64,000 bases of DNA from Gemmiger sp. An87 (GTDB lineage: Bacteria; Bacillota; Clostridia; Oscillospirales; Ruminococcaceae), in contig NZ_NFHD01000002.1 of NCBI RefSeq assembly GCF_002159185.1, forward strand, positions 62,001-126,000, written 5' to 3'. Of this stretch, positions 16,552-27,224 are shown in pieces (positions within the stretch are counted from its first letter, which is position 1; each line of letters starts with the position of its first letter). The notes under the pieces are model-generated. The model had not been told where the DNA came from, searched no databases, and saw only the letters and a program-made list of their open reading frames with translations. Both the position numbers and the translations under genes were made by a program.

Positions 16552-18069
16552 TTGAACAGGACCATTCCCCGCACCGCCCGGCTGGCCGCTGCCGCACTGG
16601 CGGTGCTGGCACTGGCCGCGGTGTTCGTGCTGCGGTTTTCCTATTCCACCAGCTTTTTGTACCCGGAATATTGCGGGTTTGATTCCGCCATCTTCCAGAC
16701 CATCGGCAAGTACTGGGCCCAGGGGATCACTCCCTATGCAGCTTTGTTCGACCACAAGGGTCCGCTGATCTTTTTTGTGGACGCGGTGGGCTATTGGCTC
16801 CACGGCCGGGCGGGGATTCTTGTGGTGCAGGCGGTCAGCCTGGCCGCCGCCATATGGGGGCTGTACCGGCTGGGGCGCACCGCCCTGCCCCGTCCCTGGG
16901 CGCTGGGGGCTGCGGCGCTGGCGCTGGTCTATCTGGCCCGCACCTTTGACGAGGGAAACATGACCGAGGAGTACAGCCTGCCCTTTCTGGCCATCAGCCT
17001 GTATCTGGCGGCGCGCTGGTGCCTTGCCCGCCGGGACGACCCGGCCGCGCCCCATCCCTGGCAGTGGGCGGCGGTGTACGGCGTGTCCTTTGGGGCCGTT
17101 TTAATGCTGCGGGTCACCAGTGCGGTGGCGGTGTGCAGCTATGTGCTGGTGATCGCCCTGGCGCTGATGGTGAGCCGCCAGTGGAAGAACCTCTTCGCCA
17201 ACATGGGCGGTTTTGTGGGCGGCTTCGCCCTCATTACCGGCCCCTTCGCGGTGTATTTTGCCTGCAAGGGCTCGCTGGGGGATATGCTCTATGGCACCAT
17301 CGGTTACAACATCTTTTACGCCACTGAATTTTCCATCGCGGAATATTATGCGGGCAGTCAGTGGGCAGCACGCACCCTGACCCGGGTGTTCACCGACTTC
17401 GGCGCGCCGCTGTTTTTGCTGGCGGTGCTCTGCATCGCCAGCCTGATCCGGAGAAAAACCGACCTGCTGGCCTGGGGCGGGCTGCTGAGTACGGCGCTGA
17501 GCATGTATGTGTTGTTTACCAACCGCCCCTATGTACATTACTTTATGATCGTGACCCCGCTGATTCCGCTGGCCTTTGTGCTGGCAGCGGAGCTTTTGCG
17601 GGGCGGCAGGGGCCGAAAGCTGGCCTGGGCCGCGCCGGTGCTGTGCGGGCTGTGGGCAGTGAGTCTGCTGGTCCGCCTGCCCGGCTGGAGCGGGGACAGC
17701 TTTATGGCCCGTTACCCCTATGAGGTACTGGATTACAACAACGCCGCCCGGTCTGCCGCAGCGGTGATTCCGGCCGAAGAGCGGGATTCGGTACTGGGCT
17801 ACAATGTGGATGCCCAGTGGTATCTGGCCACGGATATCCGGCCCTGCCAGCGGTATTTCATTCATCAGGACTGGCAGGCCGCCGAGGACCCGGGCATGCG
17901 CAGTGAGATCAATGAATCGCTGCGGCAGGACCCGCCCCTCTGGCTGGTGGTGGCCGGACCGGTGGAAAACACGGTGCAGCAGCTGCTGGATGAGCAGTAC
18001 ACCGCCGTGAGCGGCGAACAGCAGTTTGACGAATATGCAAACTATGTGCTGTACCGCCGGAACAGCTGA
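16552..18069 (+). CDS. Polytopic membrane glycosyltransferase-like protein (GT39/PMT-like)
   Basis: 505 residues with about eleven membrane segments. The first extracytoplasmic loop has FDSAIFQTIGKYWAQGITPY followed by FDHKGPLIFF, the acidic-loop/HKGP pattern of GT39-type, lipid-phosphate-sugar-using transferases. TTG 16552 is chosen because AAAGGAGGGC is 7 bases upstream; no ATG sits near an SD. The next gene, a lipoprotein, begins 16 bases after its stop, suggesting an envelope-related pair. The acceptor is unknown. Confidence 0.75.
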   Translation: MNRTIPRTARLAAAALAVLALAAVFVLRFSYSTSFLYPEYCGFDSAIFQTIGKYWAQGITPYAALFDHKGPLIFFVDAVGYWLHGRAGILVVQAVSLAAAIWGLYRLGRTALPRPWALGAAALALVYLARTFDEGNMTEEYSLPFLAISLYLAARWCLARRDDPAAPHPWQWAAVYGVSFGAVLMLRVTSAVAVCSYVLVIALALMVSRQWKNLFANMGGFVGGFALITGPFAVYFACKGSLGDMLYGTIGYNIFYATEFSIAEYYAGSQWAARTLTRVFTDFGAPLFLLAVLCIASLIRRKTDLLAWGGLLSTALSMYVLFTNRPYVHYFMIVTPLIPLAFVLAAELLRGGRGRKLAWAAPVLCGLWAVSLLVRLPGWSGDSFMARYPYEVLDYNNAARSAAAVIPAEERDSVLGYNVDAQWYLATDIRPCQRYFIHQDWQAAEDPGMRSEINESLRQDPPLWLVVAGPVENTVQQLLDEQYTAVSGEQQFDEYANYVLYRRNS

Positions 18070-18085
18070 AAGGAGAGAAAACCGC

Positions 18086-18931
18086 ATGAGCGCAAAACGA
18101 GGCGTTTTGGCCCTGGCGGCGGCGCTGCTGCTGTTGGCCTGCGGCTGCGCGGGAGAACAGGCTTCTGCGCAGAGCACAGCGCAGCTGCGCGCCCTGAAGC
18201 CGGTGGAGGGTACCGTGGTGGTCACCCAGCACGCAGGGCTGTATGACGGGTATGAATATTTCGGAGCCTTCACCGGTGACTGGGCCTTTGTGTACAGCCA
18301 GGGCCAGGCAGGCTACCGGGCGGCGGGCGGCGAGTACAAGCCCCTGTACACGGCCGGTGCGGATGTGATTTTGCAGCAGTATCAGGGCCCGGCGGATGAG
18401 ACGGACCTCTGGCAGCGGATGGACTGGCTGGCCGGTCAGTATGCCTACCTGCCCGGGGCGGCCATGGCTCCCTATTGTGCGGACGGGCTGTGGGGCTTTT
18501 GCGATCTGAACGGGACCCCGGTGCTGGAAGCCCAGTTCGCCAGCCTGGCGGAGCTGTGGGCCTACCAGGAAACGGTGGCCCCGCCGCTGCCCACCGCCGA
18601 ACCCCAGCAGCCGCCCGAGGGGGCCGAGACCTGGTGGGAGGACCCGGCAGACGAAGGCTTTTATGTGCTGGTGGGGGAGAAGATCCGCCGCTACAATGCC
18701 CAGGGCACCGAGCTGACCAGCCAGCCGCTGGCCCGGCTGACGCTGCAAACCGACGAGAAGGGAAAAAGCACCCTGACCATCACCGATCAGGACGGCCGGC
18801 AGCTGATTCAGCTGACCAGCACCCAGCCGGACCCGCTGCACACCGAAAGCGAGCTGCGCTTTGACGGCGACTGGTTCTACTGGAAAACCGACGAGGGCAG
18901 CGTGCTGCCCTGCCGTATTACGGTGGAATAA
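18086..18931 (+). CDS. Lipoprotein with a WG repeat
   Basis: 281 residues. The signal peptide ends in a lipobox (LLLLACGCAG), so the mature protein is membrane anchored through Cys near residue 19. Around residue 135, ADGLWGFCDLNGTPVLEAQF matches a WG (KWG) repeat, a beta-rich module in secreted proteins. An acidic Pro-rich linker follows. AAGGAG is 10 bases before the ATG. It is co-transcribed with the GT39-like membrane protein. The precise role is unknown. Confidence 0.75.
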   Translation: MSAKRGVLALAAALLLLACGCAGEQASAQSTAQLRALKPVEGTVVVTQHAGLYDGYEYFGAFTGDWAFVYSQGQAGYRAAGGEYKPLYTAGADVILQQYQGPADETDLWQRMDWLAGQYAYLPGAAMAPYCADGLWGFCDLNGTPVLEAQFASLAELWAYQETVAPPLPTAEPQQPPEGAETWWEDPADEGFYVLVGEKIRRYNAQGTELTSQPLARLTLQTDEKGKSTLTITDQDGRQLIQLTSTQPDPLHTESELRFDGDWFYWKTDEGSVLPCRITVE

Positions 18932-18980
18932 CCCTGCAAACAAAAAGAGGCCTTTGTGGGCCTCTTTTTTGTTTGCAGGG
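18932..18980 (+). terminator. Intrinsic terminator
   Basis: Very long stem ccctgcaaacaaaaagaggcc/ggcctcttttttgtttgcaggg with a 6-base loop, directly after the WG-repeat lipoprotein. Confidence 0.8.
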
Positions 18981-18983
18981 GGC

Positions 18984-19013
18984 TTGACGGATTATATTCT
19001 ACAGCTGTAGAAT
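18984..19013 (+). promoter_or_regulatory. Promoter of the BlaI/BlaR1 pair
   Basis: TTGACG (18984-18989) and TAGAAT (19008-19013) with an 18-base spacer; the -10 and most of the spacer are buried in the palindrome at 18991-19018. Confidence 0.6.
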
Positions 19014-19018
19014 ATAAT
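18991..19018. promoter_or_regulatory. Perfect 28-bp palindrome, BlaI-type operator 1
   Basis: Each half is attatattctacag / ctgtagaatataat. The TACA-n-TGTA core is the hallmark of BlaI/MecI/CopY operators. It covers the promoter of the BlaI-like gene. Confidence 0.8.
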
Positions 19019-19024
19019 CAAATA

Positions 19025-19036
19025 CTACAAGTGTAG
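19025..19036. promoter_or_regulatory. BlaI-type operator 2
   Basis: ctacaagtgtag, a second TACA/TGTA dyad 6 bases after operator 1. Two operators in tandem are usual for BlaI/MecI autoregulation. Confidence 0.65.
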
Positions 19037-19056
19037 AAAAATGGGAGGTGAAGAGA

Positions 19057-19446
19057 ATGGGGCAGAAAATCAAACGCCTGCCGGATGCGGAGCTGGAGGT
19101 CATGAAGGCGGTCTGGTCGGCCCGGGAGCCGGTGACCCGCGCCCAGCTGGAGCAGCTGCTGGGCAGCAAAAAGCAGTGGGCGCCCACCACCATTCTGGCC
19201 ATGCTCACCCGGCTGGAGCAGAAGGGCTTTCTGGAGCGGGAAAAGCAGGGCAGGGCTTATCTGATCCGGCCGCTGGTGAGCCGGGAGGCGTACCTCCAGG
19301 TGGAAAGCCAGAGCGCGCTGGGGCGCATGTTCGGCGGCAGCGCCAAGAACCTGATCGCGGCGCTGCACCAGTGCCACGCGCTGAGCCGTCAGGAGGTGCA
19401 GGAGCTGGCGGATTATCTGGAGCAGCTGAAGCAGGAGGACGAGTGA
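19057..19446 (+). CDS. BlaI/MecI/CopY family repressor
   Basis: 129 residues. The N-terminal winged helix (LPDAELEVMKAVWS...WAPTTILAMLTRLEQKGFLERE) matches BlaI; the C-terminal helices (about 85-129) form the dimer domain with the cleavage region used by BlaR1 proteases. ATG 19057 is 8 bases after GGGAGG; GTG at 19048 overlaps that site. Its stop is 1 base before the BlaR1-like start. It probably represses its own operon through the two upstream dyads. Confidence 0.88.
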   Translation: MGQKIKRLPDAELEVMKAVWSAREPVTRAQLEQLLGSKKQWAPTTILAMLTRLEQKGFLEREKQGRAYLIRPLVSREAYLQVESQSALGRMFGGSAKNLIAALHQCHALSRQEVQELADYLEQLKQEDE

Positions 19447-19447
19447 G

Positions 19448-21469
19448 ATGAACGACCTGTTTTTGTCGGTGGTTGCGGTAAGCGTCGGGGCAAGCGCGGC
19501 GGGCCTGGTGTGGGCCCTTGCGCAAAGGCGGCTGGAAAAGCGGGTCTGTGCCCGCTGGCGCTGCCGGGTCTGGACCCTGCTGCTGGCCGCATTGCTGGTG
19601 CTGCCGCTGGCCGGGCTTTTTCCGGCGGGCGAAGCGGCGGTCAGCCGCCCTGCTCTGATACTGGAGATCCCCGAGGCGGCGGCACGGCCCATGGGTGGCG
19701 GTGAGCGAACGCAGGAGCAAGCCGGGCCCCAGACACTGCCCTCCGGCGGGACTTCTGTTCCGGCTGGGGAAGAGCCGATACAACCGAGCCGGACGCTGCC
19801 CAGCCCGCTGACCGTCGTTTCTGCGGTCTGGCTGCTGGGGGCGGCGGGAATGCTGGCGGTGCAGATGGCATCCTATCTCCGCTGGCGGCATGCGGTGAAA
19901 CGCTGGGAGCAGCCCGCTCCCGGCTGGGTGGAACCGGTGGTTCGCGCCGCCGCCGTGGAGGCAGGGCTTTCTGACCTTCCCCGGGTGCGGCAGAGCCCGC
20001 TGGTGGCCAGCTCCATGATGGCGGGGCTTGTTTCGCCCACACTGCTTTTGCCGGTAACGCTGCCGCCCCGGGAGGAGCTGGCACTGATCCTGGCCCATGA
20101 AATGGCCCACTGCCGCCGCCGGGACATCCAACGCAAGCTGGTGATCCTGCTGGCGCGGGCGGTGCACTGGTTCAACCCGCTGATCCACTGGATGGCCGGG
20201 CAGGCCCAGCGGGAGATCGAGCTGGCCTGCGACGAGACAGTGGCGGCCAGCCGTCCGCCTCAGTGGCGGCAGGCCTACTGCCAGGCGCTACTCCATGCCA
20301 TTGATGCTGCCGGGCGGCCCGCGCCGGTGTTGTTCACCCGGTTTGCCCTGGAAAAGAAAGAAATCATGCGCCGCTTTGCCCGGGTGATGCGCCCGGTGAA
20401 GGGCAAAAAGGGCGCGGCCGTGTTCGGCCTGATGGCCCTGCTTGCACTGCTGTGCTGCTGCGGGCTGCGGGTGCAGCTGCCGGGCGGGGAGAGCACCTCG
20501 GAACCGGCCACCAGCGCGGCCTCTGAACCGGCTGCGAGCGTGCCCGCGGGGGAGAGCAACGAGCCGCCCGAGACAAAGGAATCCACAGCGGCGCGTATCG
20601 CAGAGACTGACCCGCTGACTGCCCAGGGCTACTTGAATGCCTTCGCCCTGGTGGACGCCCTCAAGCACGGCGACCAGCAGGCGGTGAACCGATGCTTTGC
20701 TCTGGACGGGGAGCCGGTGTATGATGCGGGCTTCTATGCCCTTTCGGACCTTTCCGGGCTGGAGCTGAACAGCGGCGCGGTGGGTTTGACCGAGCAGGAC
20801 GGGGCCTACCAGGTGTTCGTGGACCTGGATGTGGAAAAGCGGGGCAATACCCCCCTGCTGGAGGGCCAGCATACCTACTGGCTCACCTTTCACGATGGAT
20901 CGGACAGTTTTTACGATGAGGGCTGCATCTGGCAAATGCAGCCGGAGACGGACCTTGATCGGAATGGTGCGCCGGGCCTGGACCGTGACCAGCTGAATAC
21001 ACTGTTGAGCGAGGTGAAGCTGGTGCGGAACTGGCTGAGCCGGGAGGTTTTTTCCGATGTGGGCGAGATCAGCCCCTATCAGCAGTTGGCCTATCTGTTT
21101 GTGCGTATGGAAATGGAAGGTGAGATCGCACAGGGACAGGCGGTCACACTCGAACAGCTGGCGGACGCAGCGGAGCGTTATCTGGGCATCCCGGACTATC
21201 AGCCCGCGCCGGAGGTGCTGAGCGAAATGTGCTATGAGGAGCAGGGAGGCTGGCAGATGAAGGCGATGGGCGGCCTTCAGGAAGGGCCGGAGGCCACCTG
21301 GCAGTTCACCCAGGTCTACCGGGAAGGGAAGGATTATGTGGTGGTGCTGTGGCAATGCAGCGACGCCCAGGGCCTGGTGCCGGAATACGGCTATTTTTAC
21401 CGGATGAACAATACCGAAAACGAAGACGGCAGCTGGCAGGTGGTCAGCTGCGATATGATGGCCAATTGA
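19448..21469 (+). CDS. BlaR1-like M56 membrane metallopeptidase with a novel C-terminal sensor region
   Basis: 673 residues. The N-terminal membrane domain carries the M56 zinc motif HEMAH at about 217-221 (LILAHEMAHCRRRD) and the downstream Glu in IELACDETVA. A membrane segment near 320 (VFGLMALLALLCCCG) is followed by a Ser/Glu-rich linker and an extracytoplasmic region of about 310 residues. That region has no penicillin-binding SxxK/KTG motifs, so beta-lactams are not the expected signal. By family logic, ligand sensing activates the zinc protease, which cleaves the BlaI partner. No lactamase gene is adjacent. Confidence 0.8.
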   Translation: MNDLFLSVVAVSVGASAAGLVWALAQRRLEKRVCARWRCRVWTLLLAALLVLPLAGLFPAGEAAVSRPALILEIPEAAARPMGGGERTQEQAGPQTLPSGGTSVPAGEEPIQPSRTLPSPLTVVSAVWLLGAAGMLAVQMASYLRWRHAVKRWEQPAPGWVEPVVRAAAVEAGLSDLPRVRQSPLVASSMMAGLVSPTLLLPVTLPPREELALILAHEMAHCRRRDIQRKLVILLARAVHWFNPLIHWMAGQAQREIELACDETVAASRPPQWRQAYCQALLHAIDAAGRPAPVLFTRFALEKKEIMRRFARVMRPVKGKKGAAVFGLMALLALLCCCGLRVQLPGGESTSEPATSAASEPAASVPAGESNEPPETKESTAARIAETDPLTAQGYLNAFALVDALKHGDQQAVNRCFALDGEPVYDAGFYALSDLSGLELNSGAVGLTEQDGAYQVFVDLDVEKRGNTPLLEGQHTYWLTFHDGSDSFYDEGCIWQMQPETDLDRNGAPGLDRDQLNTLLSEVKLVRNWLSREVFSDVGEISPYQQLAYLFVRMEMEGEIAQGQAVTLEQLADAAERYLGIPDYQPAPEVLSEMCYEEQGGWQMKAMGGLQEGPEATWQFTQVYREGKDYVVVLWQCSDAQGLVPEYGYFYRMNNTENEDGSWQVVSCDMMAN

Positions 21470-21481
21470 GCATGAAAAAGC

Positions 21482-21513
21482 AGGGGCGCGGCAGAATTTG
21501 CCGCGCCCCTTTC
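21482..21513 (+). terminator. Intrinsic terminator
   Basis: Stem aggggcgcggca/tgccgcgcccct plus a TTT run after the BlaR1-like gene. Confidence 0.75.
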
Positions 21514-21520
21514 GCTGCTC

Positions 21521-21549
21521 TTGACAGTGCCCGTGACCAGTGCTATACT
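21521..21549 (+). promoter_or_regulatory. Consensus promoter of the sdpR-sdpI pair
   Basis: TTGACA (21521-21526), 17-base spacer, TATACT (21544-21549). Confidence 0.8.
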
Positions 21550-21561
21550 GAGCTTGAAAAT

Positions 21562-21585
21562 ATATTTAGATAATTATCTAAATAT
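21562..21585. promoter_or_regulatory. Perfect 24-bp palindrome, SdpR/ArsR-type operator
   Basis: Half site atatttagataa / ttatctaaatat, 12 bases downstream of the -10, where a bound ArsR-type repressor would block transcription. TTTAGATAATTATCTAAA resembles known ArsR/SdpR dyads. Confidence 0.75.
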
Positions 21586-21637
21586 CAAAAAGAAAAAGAG
21601 AAGCAGCCCGAACCAGGGCGAAAGGAGGCTTGCGATC

Positions 21638-21919
21638 ATGGGGGATGCGTTCAAGGCGCTGGCGGACCCGACCCGGCGGCATATTCTGGAGCTGCTCAGC
21701 GGCGGAGAGATGACCGCGGGCGACATTGCCGCTCAGTTTCAGATGGCAAAGCCCTCAATCAGCCACCATCTGAGCATTCTGAAGGCGGCGGGCCTGGTCA
21801 CCGACGAGCGGCGAGGGCAGAACATTGTGTACTGCCTGAATCTGACGGTGTTCCAGGAGCTGATGAAATGGTTTTACGATATGGGTTTTGCCAAGGGAGG
21901 CGAAAGCAATGAAGAATAA
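21638..21919 (+). CDS. sdpR: ArsR-family autorepressor of the SdpR type
   Basis: 93 residues. The winged helix FKALADPTRRHILELLSGGEMTAGDIA...ISHHLSILKAAGLV is characteristic of SdpR-like ArsR proteins, without the Cys metal-binding motif in the recognition helix. AAAGGAGG is 9 bases before the ATG. It overlaps the SdpI gene by 11 bases. In Bacillus, SdpI in the membrane sequesters SdpR when the SdpC toxin is bound; here only the regulator and immunity protein exist. Confidence 0.85.
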   Translation: MGDAFKALADPTRRHILELLSGGEMTAGDIAAQFQMAKPSISHHLSILKAAGLVTDERRGQNIVYCLNLTVFQELMKWFYDMGFAKGGESNEE

Positions 21920-22574
21920 AAAACTGCTGATCGCATTGGGAGCGGTGTGCCTGGTGAATTTCATCGCTCATCTGTGCTTTTATCCGGCTATGCCGGACAC
22001 GGTGCCCATGCACTGGGGCTTTGACGGTCAGGTGGACGGCTGGGGCCCGAAATATATGATTCTGGTCACCGCGCTGATTCCAGCGGTGATTCTGCTTTTG
22101 ATCGCGGTGGTGCCGAAGATCGACCCCCGCAGCGAGAACTTTCAAAAGTTCGGCGGCATCTATCGGGGTTTTCTGGCGGGCATTGTGCTGTTCATGTGCG
22201 GCATCAGCTGGCTGAGCGAGCTCACCATTTATAACGTGCTGCCGGACGGCAGCAGCCTGGTGGGCGTGCTGGTGAGCGGCGGCATCGGCATCCTGTTCAT
22301 CCTGCTGGGCAACTACATGCCCCGCATCAAGCAGAACTACACCTTCGGCTGCCGCACCCCCTGGGCGCTGGCGGACGAGCACAACTGGAACCGCACCCAG
22401 CGCATGGGCGGCATCACCTTTGTGGTGATGGGTGTGGCGCTGCTGTTCCTGGGCCTGTTCGCAAAGGCTCTGGGCGAGGGGCTCACACTGGGCGCGCTGC
22501 TGGCTGTGATTTTCGGCGGCGTGATCTGGATTTACGTCTACTCCTTCCTGGTGTTCAAAAAAATCATGCGTTGA
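21909..22574 (+). CDS. sdpI: SdpI family immunity/membrane protein
   Basis: 221 residues with an N-terminal DUF1648 block (PAMPDTVPMHWGFDGQVDGWG) followed by six further hydrophobic segments and the conserved GNYMPRIKQNYTFGCRTPWAL...WNRTQR motif. SdpI family proteins protect against toxic peptides and act as the signal-transducing partner of SdpR. It overlaps sdpR, so the two are translationally coupled. No SdpC-like toxin gene is present nearby. Confidence 0.87.
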   Translation: MKNKKLLIALGAVCLVNFIAHLCFYPAMPDTVPMHWGFDGQVDGWGPKYMILVTALIPAVILLLIAVVPKIDPRSENFQKFGGIYRGFLAGIVLFMCGISWLSELTIYNVLPDGSSLVGVLVSGGIGILFILLGNYMPRIKQNYTFGCRTPWALADEHNWNRTQRMGGITFVVMGVALLFLGLFAKALGEGLTLGALLAVIFGGVIWIYVYSFLVFKKIMR

Positions 22575-22578
22575 CTGC

Positions 22579-22613
22579 AAAAAATCCCCGTGGCAAACGC
22601 CACGGGGATTTTT
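22579..22613. terminator. Bidirectional intrinsic terminator
   Basis: aaaaatccccgtggc/gccacggggattttt between the convergent sdpI and clpB genes. Confidence 0.85.
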
Positions 22614-22644
22614 TGTTCTGTTGCGATTCAGGGAAGGGGAGACA

Positions 22645-25245
<2,601 letters not shown>

Positions 25246-25295
25246 TGGGCAAGCCCCCTTTTCATTACCGAACAAAGTAAGAATTCTTATTTGTT

Positions 25296-25322
25296 TTAGC
25301 ACTCTAGTGCCTCGACTGCTAA
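25296..25322. promoter_or_regulatory. CIRCE element (HrcA operator) of clpB
   Basis: TTAGCACTC-N9-GACTGCTAA, identical to the CIRCE consensus except for one base in the right arm. It is located right after the -10 of the clpB promoter. Confidence 0.9.
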
Positions 25323-25323
25323 C

Positions 25324-25352
25324 ATTGTAAAACCGCTGCTTTTTCTTGTCAA
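25324..25352 (-). promoter_or_regulatory. Sigma-A promoter of clpB
   Basis: Minus strand TTGACA (25347-25352), 17-base spacer, TACAAT (25324-25329). Confidence 0.8.
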
Positions 25353-25395
25353 GAGGATTCACAAAAAATTAACATTTTTTTGCAGGCGGAGGCAC

Positions 25396-25437
25396 AAAAA
25401 AGCCCGGCCATCCTGTTTCACAATAGGATGGCCGGGC
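25396..25437 (-). terminator. Intrinsic terminator of the molybdenum operon
   Basis: gcccggccatcct/aggatggccgggc with a TTTTTT run in minus orientation, 19 bases after the modC stop. Confidence 0.85.
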
Positions 25438-25455
25438 AAAGCCTGATGCAATCGC

Positions 25456-26502
25456 TCAGCGGGTGAGCAGCAAAATATTTTCCGGCGCGATGCCCAGCTG
25501 GCCGGGCAGGGGATTGGGGCGCTTGTCTTTCGTCATGCGCCACCAGATGTCCGGTGTGCCGGGGGTCTGGTTTACGGCGCGCATCTGGATGATCCACTCA
25601 AAGGGCTCCTCAATCTGGCCGGTGTATTCCACGTCGAAGCGGTTGGCCGGGGCCTTGGGATGGAAGTAGTGGGCCCGGATGCCGATGGCGCACAGCTCCT
25701 CCGGCACAGGGCGGGCGGTGGTGAATTCCAGGCCGCCCCAGTCCTCCACCAGAACGGTGTTGGGGCCGGTGCGCCGGGCCGCCGCAATGTTCTTACAGCC
25801 GGTGAGGCGGGCTGCCGCCCGGCTGCCCGGGTCGGCAAATACCTCCTTGGTGGCTCCGCAGCGCAGCACCTGGCCCTCGTCCAGAACGGCCAGACGGCCG
25901 CACATGTGGTAGGCCTCGTCCCGGCTGTGGGTCACCAGCAGCACATCGCCCGAGAATTCCTTCAGCACCCGCAGCATGTCCAGCTGCAATTGTTCTCTCA
26001 AATGGCTGTCCAGCGCGGAGAAGGGCTCGTCCAGCAGCAGCACCTGGGGCCGGTTCACCAGAATCCGTCCCAGCGCCACCCGCTGCTGCTGCCCGCCGGA
26101 CAATTCAGCCGGGCAACGCTGCTCCAGCCCGGCGAGGCCCAGCAGCTCCACCGCCTGGCAGTAGAGGGCCTGCTTTTTTGCCTTGTCCTTTTCCCGATGC
26201 AGGCCCGCCAGCAGATTCTGACGCACGGTCATGGTGGGGAAGAGGGCGTAGCTCTGGAACAGGTACCCCACCCCCCGCTGCTGGGGTGGCAGGTTGATGC
26301 GCTGCTGGGAGTCAAAGAGCGTGCGGCCGTCCAGCAGGATGCGGCCCCGGTCCGGCGTTTCCACTCCGGCGATGCAGCGCAGGGTCATGCTCTTGCCACA
26401 GCCGGAGGCGCCCAGCAGGCCGGTAATGCCGCCGTTTGTCTCCAGTTTTACCTTTAATTGAAAGGAGCCCAGGTCCTTTTCAATGTCCACAAACAGGCTC
26501 AT
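25456..26502 (-). CDS. modC: Molybdate ABC transporter ATP-binding protein ModC
   Basis: 348 residues. Walker A LLGASGCGKSMT is near residue 30, the signature LSGGQQQRVALGR near 135, and Walker B LLLDEPFSALD near 155. A C-terminal region of about 110 residues is a TOBE-like regulatory domain. It is the last gene of the operon and overlaps the modB stop by 4 bases (ATGA). It energises molybdate import with ModA and ModB. The ATPase is close to other oxyanion importers, so the assignment to molybdate rests on the operon. Confidence 0.88.
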   Translation of the reverse strand: MSLFVDIEKDLGSFQLKVKLETNGGITGLLGASGCGKSMTLRCIAGVETPDRGRILLDGRTLFDSQQRINLPPQQRGVGYLFQSYALFPTMTVRQNLLAGLHREKDKAKKQALYCQAVELLGLAGLEQRCPAELSGGQQQRVALGRILVNRPQVLLLDEPFSALDSHLREQLQLDMLRVLKEFSGDVLLVTHSRDEAYHMCGRLAVLDEGQVLRCGATKEVFADPGSRAAARLTGCKNIAAARRTGPNTVLVEDWGGLEFTTARPVPEELCAIGIRAHYFHPKAPANRFDVEYTGQIEEPFEWIIQMRAVNQTPGTPDIWWRMTKDKRPNPLPGQLGIAPENILLLTR

Positions 26503-27164
26503 GGGGCGCGCCTCCTTTGCTTTTGCTCCAGCAGATTCACGGTGAGCAGCACCGCGGCGCTGATGGCCAGGTTCACCAGTACCCAGGCGAAGGCGCCCGC
26601 GTCATCGTCGGTGCGCCAGAGCTGGTACACGGTGGTGGAGATGGTGGCGGTGCGCCCGGGGGTGTAGCCGATGAGCATGCTGGTGGCGCCGTATTCGCCC
26701 AGCGCCCGGGCGAAGGCCAGCACCGCGCCCGCCAGAATGCCCTGGCGGCAGGCGGGCATGCGCACCCGCCAGAAGATGTAGGTGTTGGAAAGCCCCAGCG
26801 TGCGGCCCGCGTCCGCCAGCCGCTCGTCGAAGCTTTCAAAGGCACCCCGGGCGGTGCGGTACATCAGCGGGAAGGCCACCACCGAGGCGGTGAGGATGCC
26901 GCCGTACCAGGTCATCACGAACTTGATGCCGAAATTGGCGAGGAAGATGCCCAGCGGCCGTTTGGCCCCGAACACCAGCAGCAGAAAATAGCCCACCACC
27001 GTGGGCGGCAGCACCAGCGGCAGGGTGAGCACCACGTCCAGCAGGCCCTTCACCGCCCGGGGCAGCCGGGCCACATAGTAGGCGGCAAAGATGCCGGAAA
27101 AGAACACCAGCACGCTGCTGATGGCGGCGATGCGCAGGGAATTCAACAGGGGATACCAGTCCAT
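26499..27164 (-). CDS. modB: Molybdate ABC transporter permease ModB
   Basis: 221 residues, five to six membrane segments, with the ModB/CysT-type coupling motif (RMPACRQGILAGAVLAFARALGEYGAT near 150-175, the EAA loop). It forms the membrane channel for molybdate with ModC. GGAG is 8 bases before the ATG. It is separated from modA by 60 bases that hold a stable hairpin. Confidence 0.9.
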   Translation of the reverse strand: MDWYPLLNSLRIAAISSVLVFFSGIFAAYYVARLPRAVKGLLDVVLTLPLVLPPTVVGYFLLLVFGAKRPLGIFLANFGIKFVMTWYGGILTASVVAFPLMYRTARGAFESFDERLADAGRTLGLSNTYIFWRVRMPACRQGILAGAVLAFARALGEYGATSMLIGYTPGRTATISTTVYQLWRTDDDAGAFAWVLVNLAISAAVLLTVNLLEQKQRRRAP

Positions 27165-27187
27165 GTGGAAAACTCCAATCCGAAAAG

Positions 27188-27214
27188 CGGGGCAAGGCAG
27201 CCTGCCTTGCCCCG
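27188..27214 (-). terminator. Intra-operon hairpin between modA and modB
   Basis: 12-bp stem cggggcaaggca/tgccttgccccg with a 3-base loop and only a weak T-run (GCTTTTCG) on the minus side. It probably acts as a partial terminator or 3'-end stabiliser that sets modA above modBC, as in many ABC operons. Confidence 0.55.
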
Positions 27215-27224
27215 TTCTTTGTGA

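Noticed and set aside
19448-21469. Beta-lactam resistance sensor
   Set aside because: The outer domain lacks SxxK and KTG motifs and no beta-lactamase or PBP gene is adjacent.
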